A stretch of DNA of 64,000 nucleotides from Sporosarcina sp. BP05 (GTDB lineage: Bacteria > Bacillota > Bacilli > Bacillales_A > Planococcaceae), in the NCBI RefSeq assembly GCF_014282005.1, contig NZ_JACFTD010000006.1:124001-188000 (forward strand), in the 5' to 3' direction. A model generated the notes under the pieces. It was not told the origin of the DNA. It saw only the letters and a program-made list of their open reading frames with translations, and ran no database searches. Positions 15,752 through 23,848 of the stretch are shown one piece after another; the first letter of the stretch is position 1; each line of letters starts with the position of its first letter. The position numbers and the translations under genes are program-made.

Positions 15752-16972
15752 ATGCTCGAAGTAAAGTTACATGATATTGGAGAAGGGATGACCGAAGGGG
15801 AAGTGATTCATTACTTAGTCAAAGTTGGAGATTCAGTGATGACGGATCAGCCACTTGTCGAAGTACAAACAGACAAAATGGTCGCAGAACTTACTTCCCC
15901 CTGCTCAGGTATCGTGAAAGAAATTCGAATTGAAGTAGGGCAAACCGTTCAGGTCGGAACAAGTCTACTTTACATTGAAATAGATGAAGCCGCTCGGGCA
16001 GATCGAAAATCACATGTAGAAACGAAGCAAAGTGCTGAGAAGAAAGCAATCCCGTCAATTAAACTAGGAGAAAAATCCCCTCATATGCCTTTTAAGCGTG
16101 TACTTGCTGCACCATACACACGCAAAATCGCACGCGACAACAACATAAATATTGAAGATGTCAAGGCTAGTGATTCCTCTGGAAGAATAACCGAAGACGA
16201 TGTTTTTCGATTCTTACAAGGAAAACAAGCTGATACGGAACCAAACAAGGACAGTAGGCTTACTGAGGTTAGTCAAGAGATTCCTAATGAAATTCCTTTT
16301 AGAGGGATCCGGAAAAAAATTGCGGAAAAGATGACGAAATCACTCTTTACAATTCCTCATGTCACTCATTTTGACGAGGTCAATATGACGAACTTATTTA
16401 AAATGAGAGAGCAATTGAAAGCTGATGGTGAATCGGTTAGTGTTTCGGCATTTCTTATTAAGGCACTTGTTATTTCATTGAAGGATTTTCCGATATTCAA
16501 TGCTGAACTTGATGAAGAAAATAATCGGATATTACTCAAGAAAAACTATCATATTGGTATTGCGACAAACACCGAAAGCGGACTAATTGTCCCTGTTATC
16601 CATGATGTCGATAAGAAATCAATCAAAGAAATTAACCAAGACGTCAAAGAGTTAACAGCAAAAGCGATCGCTGGTAAATTACGACCGTTTGAAATGCAAA
16701 ATAGTACATTTACAGTGAGCAATGTAGGACCCCTTGGTAGTACAGGTGCAACACCAATTATCAACTACCCTGAAACAGCCCTTATTGCTTTCCACAAAAC
16801 GAAAAAACAACCAATTGTCAATGAGCAAGATGAAATCGTTATTGGTCATATCATGACACTGTCAATGGCATTTGACCATCGTGTTGCTGACGGCGGGACG
16901 GCTATAGCTTTTACGAATCGCTTTGCAAGCCTAATTGAACAGCCTCACAAGCTGATGATGGAGATGATTTGA
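15752..16972 (+). CDS. Dihydrolipoamide acyltransferase E2
   Basis: Acyltransferase core, 406 residues. Domains in order: one lipoyl domain (residues 1-78, lipoyl Lys42 in VQTDKMVAEL), a linker, a peripheral subunit-binding domain (about 118-156, APYTRKIARDNNI), and the catalytic domain (about 175-406) with AFDHRVADGG containing the active His near 376. A single lipoyl domain and the DIGEGMTEGEV start are more like branched-chain E2 than Bacillus pyruvate E2. AAGGAGG precedes the ATG. Confidence 0.9.
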   Translation: MLEVKLHDIGEGMTEGEVIHYLVKVGDSVMTDQPLVEVQTDKMVAELTSPCSGIVKEIRIEVGQTVQVGTSLLYIEIDEAARADRKSHVETKQSAEKKAIPSIKLGEKSPHMPFKRVLAAPYTRKIARDNNINIEDVKASDSSGRITEDDVFRFLQGKQADTEPNKDSRLTEVSQEIPNEIPFRGIRKKIAEKMTKSLFTIPHVTHFDEVNMTNLFKMREQLKADGESVSVSAFLIKALVISLKDFPIFNAELDEENNRILLKKNYHIGIATNTESGLIVPVIHDVDKKSIKEINQDVKELTAKAIAGKLRPFEMQNSTFTVSNVGPLGSTGATPIINYPETALIAFHKTKKQPIVNEQDEIVIGHIMTLSMAFDHRVADGGTAIAFTNRFASLIEQPHKLMMEMI

Positions 16973-16973
16973 A

Positions 16974-18413
16974 ATGGTTGTTGGGGAAATCAGTCAGGAA
17001 AGAGATCTCATTATCATTGGTGGGGGACCAGGCGGCTACTCTGCTGCCATACGTGGTGCACAACTTGGTCTCTCAGTGACGCTAATTGAACAGGCCAAAA
17101 TGGGCGGTGTATGTCTGAATGAAGGGTGCATTCCATCTAAAATCTTTACACATGCAGCAGGAAAACGTTCAGAAACAGCCCATTTGCAAGACCTTGGAAT
17201 GGGGACATTGGATAACCTATTCGATATCAAAAAGCTAGTTACCTATAAAACCAAAGTTATCGATCAGCTCAGGTCCGGCGTAGAAAGTCTATGCAATGAA
17301 AATAAAATTGAAATAATCCGTGGCAAAGTTACTTTCCTCGCAGTAGATAGAATAGGCGTAGAAAATGGCCATCAATTTGATATTTTTGAATTTAAGCAAG
17401 TCATAATCGCGACAGGAAGTTCCCCGATTATGCCATCTATAATTCAAGAAAAAGGGGAAAGAATTCTATTGCCGCATGAACTATTTAAATTGGAAGAGGT
17501 ACCCAAACACCTTATTGTAAGAGGTCATGATTATATAGCACTTGAAGCAGCTTCAAGTTTTGCGGCATTAGGAGCGCAAGTCAGTGTCGTGATTGATGAT
17601 CAAGCAGTTTTTCCATTTGATGAATCCATTAATAAGGAATTAAATCGTTTATTTAAAAAACGTAAATTGAAAATCCATAAAGAACTTGAATTCATAGCAA
17701 CAAATGAAACAAAGCATGGAATTACACTAACGTTTCAAACGGATAAAAACGTAGAAGAGACAATAAGTGGATCACATCTATTCGTTTCTGGAACTAGGAG
17801 ACCCAATTTAGAGGCTCTCGGCATAAGCCGGTTCGGAATTGTACTTACAGGCGAGGGTTTCGTAAAGGTAGACGGAAATATGCAATCATCGATACCTACT
17901 ATATATGCAATTGGTGATGTAACGGGGGGACCAGTGCTTGCGGTGAAAGCGATCAAACAAGGAAAAGCTGCTGTGGCATCAATTGCAGGACAACAAACAG
18001 AAGTCGATCTGACATTTATGCCGGTTATTGCGCATACGATTCCACCAATCGTTTCTGTAGGGCTTACGGAACAACGTGCGCGCGACTTCGGGTTGGACGT
18101 TCGAGTCAGTCAATTTGCGCTTGGCGGCAACGGTTATGCAACAATTACTGGTAAAAAAGAAGGGTTTATTAAAGTTATTTCTGATGCAACAACTGAAATC
18201 ATTCAAGGCATTCATATGATTGGTGAAGGGGCCGTTGAAATGTCGGGTTCGTTTGTACAGTTGCTTGAAATGGCTGCGAAAGAAGAAGATATTAAATTCC
18301 CACATTATGCACATCCAGGGTTCAATGAAGGACTACTTGAAGCGGTAGAGGGGCTAATCGGACAAGCGATTCATGCCGCGCCGGTAAGTGAGAAAGACTT
18401 GTCGACGATCTAA
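16974..18413 (+). CDS. lpdA: Dihydrolipoamide dehydrogenase E3
   Basis: FAD disulfide oxidoreductase that reoxidises the lipoyl arm, 479 residues. FAD motif GGGPGGYSAA at 17-26, redox pair Cys47/Cys52 in GGVCLNEGCIPSK, and the C-terminal His-Glu dyad in YAHPGFNE (His near 447). The usual T-x-S in that last motif is replaced by G-F-N. The start lies one base after the E2 stop, with only a weak ribosome binding site inside the E2 end. A dedicated E3 means all four chains of the complex come from this locus. Confidence 0.9.
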   Translation: MVVGEISQERDLIIIGGGPGGYSAAIRGAQLGLSVTLIEQAKMGGVCLNEGCIPSKIFTHAAGKRSETAHLQDLGMGTLDNLFDIKKLVTYKTKVIDQLRSGVESLCNENKIEIIRGKVTFLAVDRIGVENGHQFDIFEFKQVIIATGSSPIMPSIIQEKGERILLPHELFKLEEVPKHLIVRGHDYIALEAASSFAALGAQVSVVIDDQAVFPFDESINKELNRLFKKRKLKIHKELEFIATNETKHGITLTFQTDKNVEETISGSHLFVSGTRRPNLEALGISRFGIVLTGEGFVKVDGNMQSSIPTIYAIGDVTGGPVLAVKAIKQGKAAVASIAGQQTEVDLTFMPVIAHTIPPIVSVGLTEQRARDFGLDVRVSQFALGGNGYATITGKKEGFIKVISDATTEIIQGIHMIGEGAVEMSGSFVQLLEMAAKEEDIKFPHYAHPGFNEGLLEAVEGLIGQAIHAAPVSEKDLSTI

Positions 18414-18438
18414 ACGCATTTTAAAAGGGGGAATTATA

Positions 18439-19419
18439 ATGAAGAAAGGTTCGAAAAAAGTATTGGCTGTTATTTTCAGCGCTGTATTACTACTTGCGGC
18501 ATGCGGAGATGGAAAAGTTAAGAATAACGCAACTTCCTCGAAGAAATATAAAATAGGCGTTAGCCAAATTGTAGAACATCCATCACTCAATGCAGCTTTT
18601 GATGGTTTCAAAAAGGCTTTAGAGGATGCGGGTATTGATGCGGAATATGATGTTCAAATAGCCCAAGGCGATAACAGTGCCAACACGACAATCGCGACGA
18701 ATCTTGTCAGCGCGGATGTTGATTTAATATTCGCAAACTCAACTCCTAGTGCTCAAGCCGCTGCCAGCGCTACTTCGGAAATTCCAATCATTTTCACTTC
18801 AGTAACAGATGCGGTTGGGGCAGAACTCGTTGACTCTATGGAAAGTCCGGGAGGTAATGTAACGGGGACAATTGATGCGCATCCTGATGCAATCACAAAA
18901 ACAATGAAGTTCCTTAAAGACGAATTGGGAGCAAAAAATGTTGGAATGGTGTTTAACTCTGGTGAGCAAAACTCCCGCGCCCAAGTAGATGCTGTAAAAG
19001 AAATGTTGAAAGATATGGATATGACTGTTGTCGAAGCATCGGTTTCTACATCCGCAGATGTGAAACAAGCGACTGAATCATTGCTTGGTAAAGTAGATTC
19101 CATGTATATCATCACAGATAACACAGTTGTTTCTGCACTTGAATCCGTCATTTCAGTCGCGAATGACAATAAAATACCAATGATGGTTGGTGAATTTGAC
19201 TCTGTAAAACGAGGTGGCTTAGCAGCATATGGATTTGAATACTTTGACATCGGTTATGAAGCAGGAAAAATGGCTGTGAAAATCTTAACAGGTGAAAGTA
19301 AACCAGCTGACTTACCCGTTCAAATTCCACAAAAATTAAAATTGATTATGAATAAAGGCACGGCATCTACTCTAGGGCTCGACATTAAAGACGAATGGAA
19401 AGCCGAGTTTAGTGAGTAA
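18439..19419 (+). CDS. ABC transporter substrate-binding lipoprotein (copy 1)
   Basis: Secreted, lipid-anchored binding protein of the PF04392/TrpX type, about 326 residues. Signal peptide with lipobox LLLAAC (Cys22), then the conserved YKIGVSQIVEHPSLNAAF. GGGGGAATTAT precedes the ATG at 18439, which I chose over an upstream frame start at 18388 inside the E3 gene. Near-identical paralogues are at 29726 and 35439. It is 25 bases after E3 and continues the same unit; an aromatic amino acid or arylpyruvate ligand is likely from context only. Confidence 0.88.
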   Translation: MKKGSKKVLAVIFSAVLLLAACGDGKVKNNATSSKKYKIGVSQIVEHPSLNAAFDGFKKALEDAGIDAEYDVQIAQGDNSANTTIATNLVSADVDLIFANSTPSAQAAASATSEIPIIFTSVTDAVGAELVDSMESPGGNVTGTIDAHPDAITKTMKFLKDELGAKNVGMVFNSGEQNSRAQVDAVKEMLKDMDMTVVEASVSTSADVKQATESLLGKVDSMYIITDNTVVSALESVISVANDNKIPMMVGEFDSVKRGGLAAYGFEYFDIGYEAGKMAVKILTGESKPADLPVQIPQKLKLIMNKGTASTLGLDIKDEWKAEFSE

Positions 19420-19437
19420 ATAGGAGGGTGATTCTAC

Positions 19438-20487
19438 ATGTTTTCAGCTGTATTTGGCTCTGTAGAGCAAGGAATCATCTATGCAATTATGGCACTTGGC
19501 GTGTATATTTCATTCCGAGTTTTGGATTTTCCAGATTTAACGGTTGACGGAAGTTTTGTTACAGGAGCTGGGGTTGCTGCCACGATGATTATCTTCGGAT
19601 ATCATCCGGTGGCTGCTACAGCAGTAGCCATTGTTATCGGTTTTCTTGCTGGGTGCGTAACTGGCCTCCTACACACAAAAGGAAAAATCAATGCACTTCT
19701 ATCTGGAATATTAATGATGATTGCCTTGTATTCCCTAAATTTACGCATAATGGGACTGACGTCTGCCAATTCCATTGGTCGTCCGAATATACCTTTATTA
19801 AATGCCGAAACATTGTTTGTTCAGTTCAAAACATTTTGGAGCCCTCTAGGTATCGACACGTCAATTAACAATTTTTTTAGCATGCTAGGATTCCAACACT
19901 TGCCTTCAACCTGGGGTACATTGTTCATCATGATTATTATCGTTTTGCTCATTAAATTTGTCGTCGATTGGTTTTTGAAAACGGAAGTCGGTCTTGCGAT
20001 AAGGGCTACCGGTGATAACAAGAAAATGATTCGTAGTTTATCAGCTAATACAGACACACTTGTTATTGTAGGTCTTGGCTTTTCAAATGCACTCGTTGCC
20101 TTTTCTGGAGCACTGATCGCCCAGTACTCCAAGTTTGCTGACATAGGAATGGGAATCGGAATGATTATCATCGGGCTAGCTTCCGTTATTATTGGTGAAG
20201 CAATTTTCGGTACGAAAACGATTATGCGAACGACATTTGCTGTCATTGCAGGAGCCATTATTTATAGAATTGTACTCGGCCTTGCACTTAGAGTGGACTT
20301 TCTCGATACGGGTGATATGAAATTAATTACAGCTGTTATTGTAATTGGTGCATTGATTTTACCGCAGTTCTTTGAAAAGAAGCGAGAAAAAAATAGAAAA
20401 GCTAAACGCCATGCAGAGCGGTTAATAGAGCATGAACAGTTGCAAATGAAGGGGGGGAATCCCGTTGCTAAAGCTCAGTCAGATTAA
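19438..20487 (+). CDS. ABC transporter permease (copy 1)
   Basis: Integral membrane permease of 349 residues in the branched-chain/TrpY-type family, with about nine hydrophobic segments beginning at EQGIIYAIMALGVYISFRVL. The conserved loop TGDNKKMIRSLSANTD near residue 190 is the coupling helix region. A basic tail (KKREKNRKAKRHAERL) follows the last segment. Its end overlaps the ATPase start by 23 bases. A close paralogue is at 36471. Confidence 0.9.
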   Translation: MFSAVFGSVEQGIIYAIMALGVYISFRVLDFPDLTVDGSFVTGAGVAATMIIFGYHPVAATAVAIVIGFLAGCVTGLLHTKGKINALLSGILMMIALYSLNLRIMGLTSANSIGRPNIPLLNAETLFVQFKTFWSPLGIDTSINNFFSMLGFQHLPSTWGTLFIMIIIVLLIKFVVDWFLKTEVGLAIRATGDNKKMIRSLSANTDTLVIVGLGFSNALVAFSGALIAQYSKFADIGMGIGMIIIGLASVIIGEAIFGTKTIMRTTFAVIAGAIIYRIVLGLALRVDFLDTGDMKLITAVIVIGALILPQFFEKKREKNRKAKRHAERLIEHEQLQMKGGNPVAKAQSD

Positions 20488-21265
20488 TAAATTGTTTAAT
20501 GAAGCAACACCTGATGAAAAAGTTGCTTTGGATCAAATTAATCTGACATTAAATCCTGGAGATTTTATGACTGTGATTGGAAGCAACGGTGCCGGGAAAT
20601 CGACGATGTTGAATATGATTTCAGGCGCTCTTTCTCCTGATTTTGGAGTTATTGAAATTGCTACTAATGTTGTTACAAGAATGCCTGAATACAAGCGCTC
20701 ACAAATGATTGGAAGGGTATTTCAAGATCCCATGGCGGGGACAGCTCCTACAATGACAATTGAAGAAAACCTTGCAATGGCCTATTCACGAAACAAAAAA
20801 CGTGCATTAAAAAAGGCCGTTGATAAGAATCGTCGTGAATTGTTCCGTGAATCGCTTGAAACCCTTCATTTAAACCTTGAAAACCGATTGAATGCAAAAG
20901 TAGGAATGCTTTCTGGCGGAGAGAGGCAAGCACTTTCACTGTTGATGGCTACCTTTACACAACCATCTATTTTGCTTCTTGATGAACACACAGCTGCACT
21001 AGATCCAGCACGAGCCGAATTAATTACAAAATTAACAAAGCAACTTGTTGAAAAGGATCAACTTACAACGCTGATGATTACCCATAATATGCAGCAAGCG
21101 CTCGACCTAGGGAACAGGCTTATTATGATGGATAAAGGGCAAATCATTTTAGAAATAGATGCCGATGAGAAAAGGAAATTAACCATTCCTAAACTGATGG
21201 ATGAATTCCAACGCATACGCGGCGAAAAGTTAACGAGCGACAAAGCATTGTTATCCGTGTACTAA
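20465..21265 (+). CDS. ABC transporter ATP-binding protein (copy 1)
   Basis: Nucleotide-binding subunit of 266 residues with Walker A GSNGAGKST, signature LSGGERQA and Walker B LLLDEHTAALDP. The start is TTG at 20465, overlapping the permease and 7 bases after a run of seven G; the paralogue at 37498 also uses TTG. Together with the two genes before it, this forms a complete importer lying between the oxo-acid dehydrogenase and the Hpa genes. Confidence 0.9.
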   Translation: MLKLSQINKLFNEATPDEKVALDQINLTLNPGDFMTVIGSNGAGKSTMLNMISGALSPDFGVIEIATNVVTRMPEYKRSQMIGRVFQDPMAGTAPTMTIEENLAMAYSRNKKRALKKAVDKNRRELFRESLETLHLNLENRLNAKVGMLSGGERQALSLLMATFTQPSILLLDEHTAALDPARAELITKLTKQLVEKDQLTTLMITHNMQQALDLGNRLIMMDKGQIILEIDADEKRKLTIPKLMDEFQRIRGEKLTSDKALLSVY

Positions 21266-21302
21266 TTTCTATTTGGTTATGCGTAGCAAAGGAGTGGAAC
21301 GT

Positions 21303-22094
21303 ATGAGCAGGGCAAGGATCAAAGTGTTGGGGGCAAATGAATTAGTTGCAGTGGATGTGAATATAGTTACGAATACCATCACGATAAAGGACAGCGTATT
21401 AAGTGCCAATGACATACAGTTTGACACCCCGATTACAGGAACAGTTTTTGGTACGCTTTTGAACTATAAAGGAGCACTTGATAGACTGGGCGATACTGTA
21501 AATGAAAAACCATATAATTCACCGCCAATTGCTCCTGTTCTTTATATAAAACCGGCAAATACCTTCAACTGGTATGGTGCTGCAATTCCTATGCCAGCGG
21601 GGATATCAAGGCTGGAAATGGGGGCGGCTCTTGGGTTGGTCATAGGAAAGCAAGCCGTCGCTGTGGATGAAGAAAATGCGCTGACTTATGTGGCGGGCTA
21701 TACGATTGTCAACGATGTCAGCGTGCCGCATGATAGCGTATACCGTCCAGCTGTTCAGCACAAAGCACGTGATGGATTTTGTCCTATTGGGCCATGGATT
21801 ATCGACCGGCAAGAAGTGGATAACCCGGATGATTTAACGATCCGCGTATTCATCAATGATAAACTTCAGCAGGAAAATTCTACATCGAATTTGATTCGTT
21901 CGGTCACTCGTTTACTCGCGGATGTTACTGAGTTCATGACGTTAAGTCCTGGAGATGTGTTACTCGTAGGGGTTCCTGAAGATGCACCGCAAGCCCAAAT
22001 AGGCGATAAAATTCGAGTCGAAATTGCTGGTATTGGCAGTTTAGTCAACGTTATTGTAGACGAAAAAGAATTCAAATGGAGCGGGACAATATGA
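21303..22094 (+). CDS. hpaG1: HpaG N-terminal-half homologue (FAH family)
   Basis: About 263 residues of the fumarylacetoacetate-hydrolase fold, like the first half of HpaG/HpcE, which isomerises 2-hydroxyhepta-2,4-diene-1,7-dioate. The metal-binding E-x-E seen in the next gene is replaced here (MGAALGLVIGKQA), so this chain probably binds no catalytic metal, as in the N-terminal half of the fused enzyme. AAAGGAGTGG positions the ATG at 21303 rather than 21273. Its stop overlaps the next start (ATGA), and the two chains probably form a heteromer. Confidence 0.83.
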   Translation: MSRARIKVLGANELVAVDVNIVTNTITIKDSVLSANDIQFDTPITGTVFGTLLNYKGALDRLGDTVNEKPYNSPPIAPVLYIKPANTFNWYGAAIPMPAGISRLEMGAALGLVIGKQAVAVDEENALTYVAGYTIVNDVSVPHDSVYRPAVQHKARDGFCPIGPWIIDRQEVDNPDDLTIRVFINDKLQQENSTSNLIRSVTRLLADVTEFMTLSPGDVLLVGVPEDAPQAQIGDKIRVEIAGIGSLVNVIVDEKEFKWSGTI

Positions 22095-22849
22095 GAAAAG
22101 CACGAATTGCATATGGGGGTGCCATTCATGAAGCAATTGAATGGGAAGGGCAACTCAAATTAAATGATGGTCGACTAGTTGAAGAGAGCAAAGTAACTTG
22201 GCTTACGCCGATAGAGCCACGTACAGTATTTGCGCTAGGGCTTAACTATGCGGATCATGCAGCAGAACTTGCATTTGCCGCGCCAACTGAACCTCTTGTC
22301 TTTTTAAAAGGACCGAATACCTTTATCGGACACCAAGCCTATACGCGTCGTCCCGCGGATGTTACTTATATGCATTATGAGTGTGAGTTGGCCGTCATCA
22401 TCGGTAAAACAGCTCGAAATGTCAAAAGAGAAGACGCCTACAACTATGTAAAAGGCTATAGTGTCGCTAATGATTATGCGATAAGAGATTATTTAGAGAA
22501 CTATTACCGTCCCAATTTGCGCGTGAAAAATCGTGATTTGGGTACGCCATTCGGCCCGTGGATTGTCGATGCGGTAGATGTTGCCGACCCAATGAATTTG
22601 AAATTGACGACGCATGTCAATAACGAACTCGTTCAAGAAGGAACGACGGCGGATATGATCTTTGATATCCCGGCTCTTATTGCGTATTTAAGTAGCTTTA
22701 TGACGGTGAGTGAAAATGATGTCATTCTAACAGGGACTCCTAAAGGGTCTGTCGATACAGCTGTCGGTGATATAGTCGTCACCGAAGTTGAGGGAATCGG
22801 ACGCTTGGTAAATACCATTATCGGAGATGAATCTTTTATAAATCGATAG
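22091..22849 (+). CDS. hpaG2: HpaG C-terminal-half homologue, metal-binding (FAH family)
   Basis: About 252 residues; catalytic FAH-fold subunit. Metal ligands are visible: Glu97 and Glu99 in MHYECELAVIIGK and Asp128 in SVANDYA. It should decarboxylate 5-oxopent-3-ene-1,2,5-tricarboxylate in the homoprotocatechuate pathway, with isomerase activity as in HpaG. The chosen ATG at 22091 overlaps the stop of the partner gene; an ATG at 22076 in the same frame is less well placed. Related 2-oxo-hept-3-ene hydratases (HpaH) share the fold, so some hydratase activity cannot be excluded. Confidence 0.85.
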   Translation: MRKARIAYGGAIHEAIEWEGQLKLNDGRLVEESKVTWLTPIEPRTVFALGLNYADHAAELAFAAPTEPLVFLKGPNTFIGHQAYTRRPADVTYMHYECELAVIIGKTARNVKREDAYNYVKGYSVANDYAIRDYLENYYRPNLRVKNRDLGTPFGPWIVDAVDVADPMNLKLTTHVNNELVQEGTTADMIFDIPALIAYLSSFMTVSENDVILTGTPKGSVDTAVGDIVVTEVEGIGRLVNTIIGDESFINR

Positions 22850-22871
22850 TGTGAAAAGGAGAAGAATCTGC

Positions 22872-23261
22872 TTGCCACATATTATTGTAGAGTACACGGA
22901 TAATATTAAAAATGAAGCAAATATTGCAAAGCTATTTGAGGAGATTCATAAAGTCTTGATTGCACGAGATATGATTTTTCCTGTGGGGGGAATCCGCTCA
23001 AGGGCAATTGAACTCAAAGAGTATCGGGTGGCAGATGGTGCTGAGGATGATGCTTTTGTCCATGCCGTGTTGAAAATTGGGGCTGGACGTTCGGAAGAAA
23101 TAAAGAAAGAGGTTTGTGATGCGCTATTTGAAGTGATGAAAGAACATTTCTCGCTAGTAATGGCCAAGCGTTATTTAGCCTTGTCAATGGAATTAATCGA
23201 GTTTAGTGAAGCGGGTACTTATAAGCAAAATAATATTCATGCGAGATTTAAAAAGAGGTAA
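22872..23261 (+). CDS. hpaF: 5-carboxymethyl-2-hydroxymuconate delta-isomerase
   Basis: Tautomerase-superfamily isomerase of about 129 residues acting after HpaE. These enzymes use an N-terminal proline freed by removal of the initiator Met. The sequence LPHIIVEY shows that translation must start at the TTG at 22872, giving Met-Pro-His; AAGGAG at 22856-22861 supports this. A GTG start at 22851 would bury the proline and can be dismissed. It closes the long operon that started at 11054. Confidence 0.88.
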   Translation: MPHIIVEYTDNIKNEANIAKLFEEIHKVLIARDMIFPVGGIRSRAIELKEYRVADGAEDDAFVHAVLKIGAGRSEEIKKEVCDALFEVMKEHFSLVMAKRYLALSMELIEFSEAGTYKQNNIHARFKKR

Positions 23262-23277
23262 GAATGCTATATAGACG

Positions 23278-23523
23278 GTACTTAACAAGTGGCATGTTCT
23301 TCCAACACCGCTTAGTCGCTTGGTGATGGCCTTACGCAATAAGCCCGCCAGAAGAACACTGTCGGTCTTATTACTCCGGCGCCTGCAGGATGCGGGTGTG
23401 CAGCCTTTGCCGCAGGACGCGGCGCTATTGGGCTGCCTTTCATTAGTGTCGCTTCTTCGCTATATTTGTTCGTTATACAGGTAGAGGTGTTCGCCACCTA
23501 GTTAATTCTAAATAAGAAGTAAG
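23278..23523 (+). mobile_element. MITE-like element, copy 1
   Basis: About 246 bp sharing both ends with the copies at 26461-26701 and 31729-31849. The left end reads ACTTAACAAGTGG with GTTCTTCCAACACCGCTTAG behind it; the right end reads CACCTAGTTAATTCTAAATAAG. No coding sequence is inside. It contains a GCCGC-AGGAC-GCGGC hairpin (23409-23423) and GGCTGCC also found near 56670. Non-autonomous mobility is inferred from repeated ends and varied interiors. Confidence 0.65.
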
Positions 23524-23676
23524 AAATGACTATATGTGCTGCACATATGAATTATTTAAGTTCTTACGCTTTTGGAGATTGTTTGGTGTTGCCTTTTCTC
23601 TTCAGTGTGCGGTGTGAATAACTGGAACAATGCATTTTTTTCATTGTACTAGTAATTTCCTTATCTATGTAATTGA

Positions 23677-23795
23677 GCGTAGGCGCCTTACAGGGGTAGC
23701 CGAAGCCCTAAGACTGGCGGCGAAGCTGCTTGGCTTAGGGCGAGAGGCATCCCCAAGCGCCGCAGCGGATTCAATGGGAATTCTTTATTTCGATA
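23677..23795 (+). repeat. GGCGCC-type nested hairpin repeat upstream of hpaB
   Basis: Nested complementary blocks: GGCGC/GCGCC outermost, AGGGG/CCCC next, CCCTAAG (near 23707) with CTTAGGG (near 23734) inside. A run of about 57 bases starting AGCCGAAGCCCTAAGACTGG is shared with the copy at 25368-25488 apart from one base. The tail (GCGGATTCAATGGG) matches a remnant upstream of paaA. It lies 54 bases before hpaB. Confidence 0.8.
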
Positions 23796-23848
23796 CAAAT
23801 AGAATGAACTGTGAAATTTCACTTTATCCAAAATAAGGAGGGAATAGA

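Noticed and set aside
13664..18413. Ordinary housekeeping pyruvate dehydrogenase complex
   Set aside because: Not excluded, but the single lipoyl domain of E2 and the placement between PheDH and aromatic genes make an arylpyruvate or branched-chain complex more likely.
18439..21265. T-box or tryptophan-type leader for the TrpX-like ABC genes
   Set aside because: No T-box, no TGG-type specifier loop and no long leader was found before any of the three binding-protein genes.
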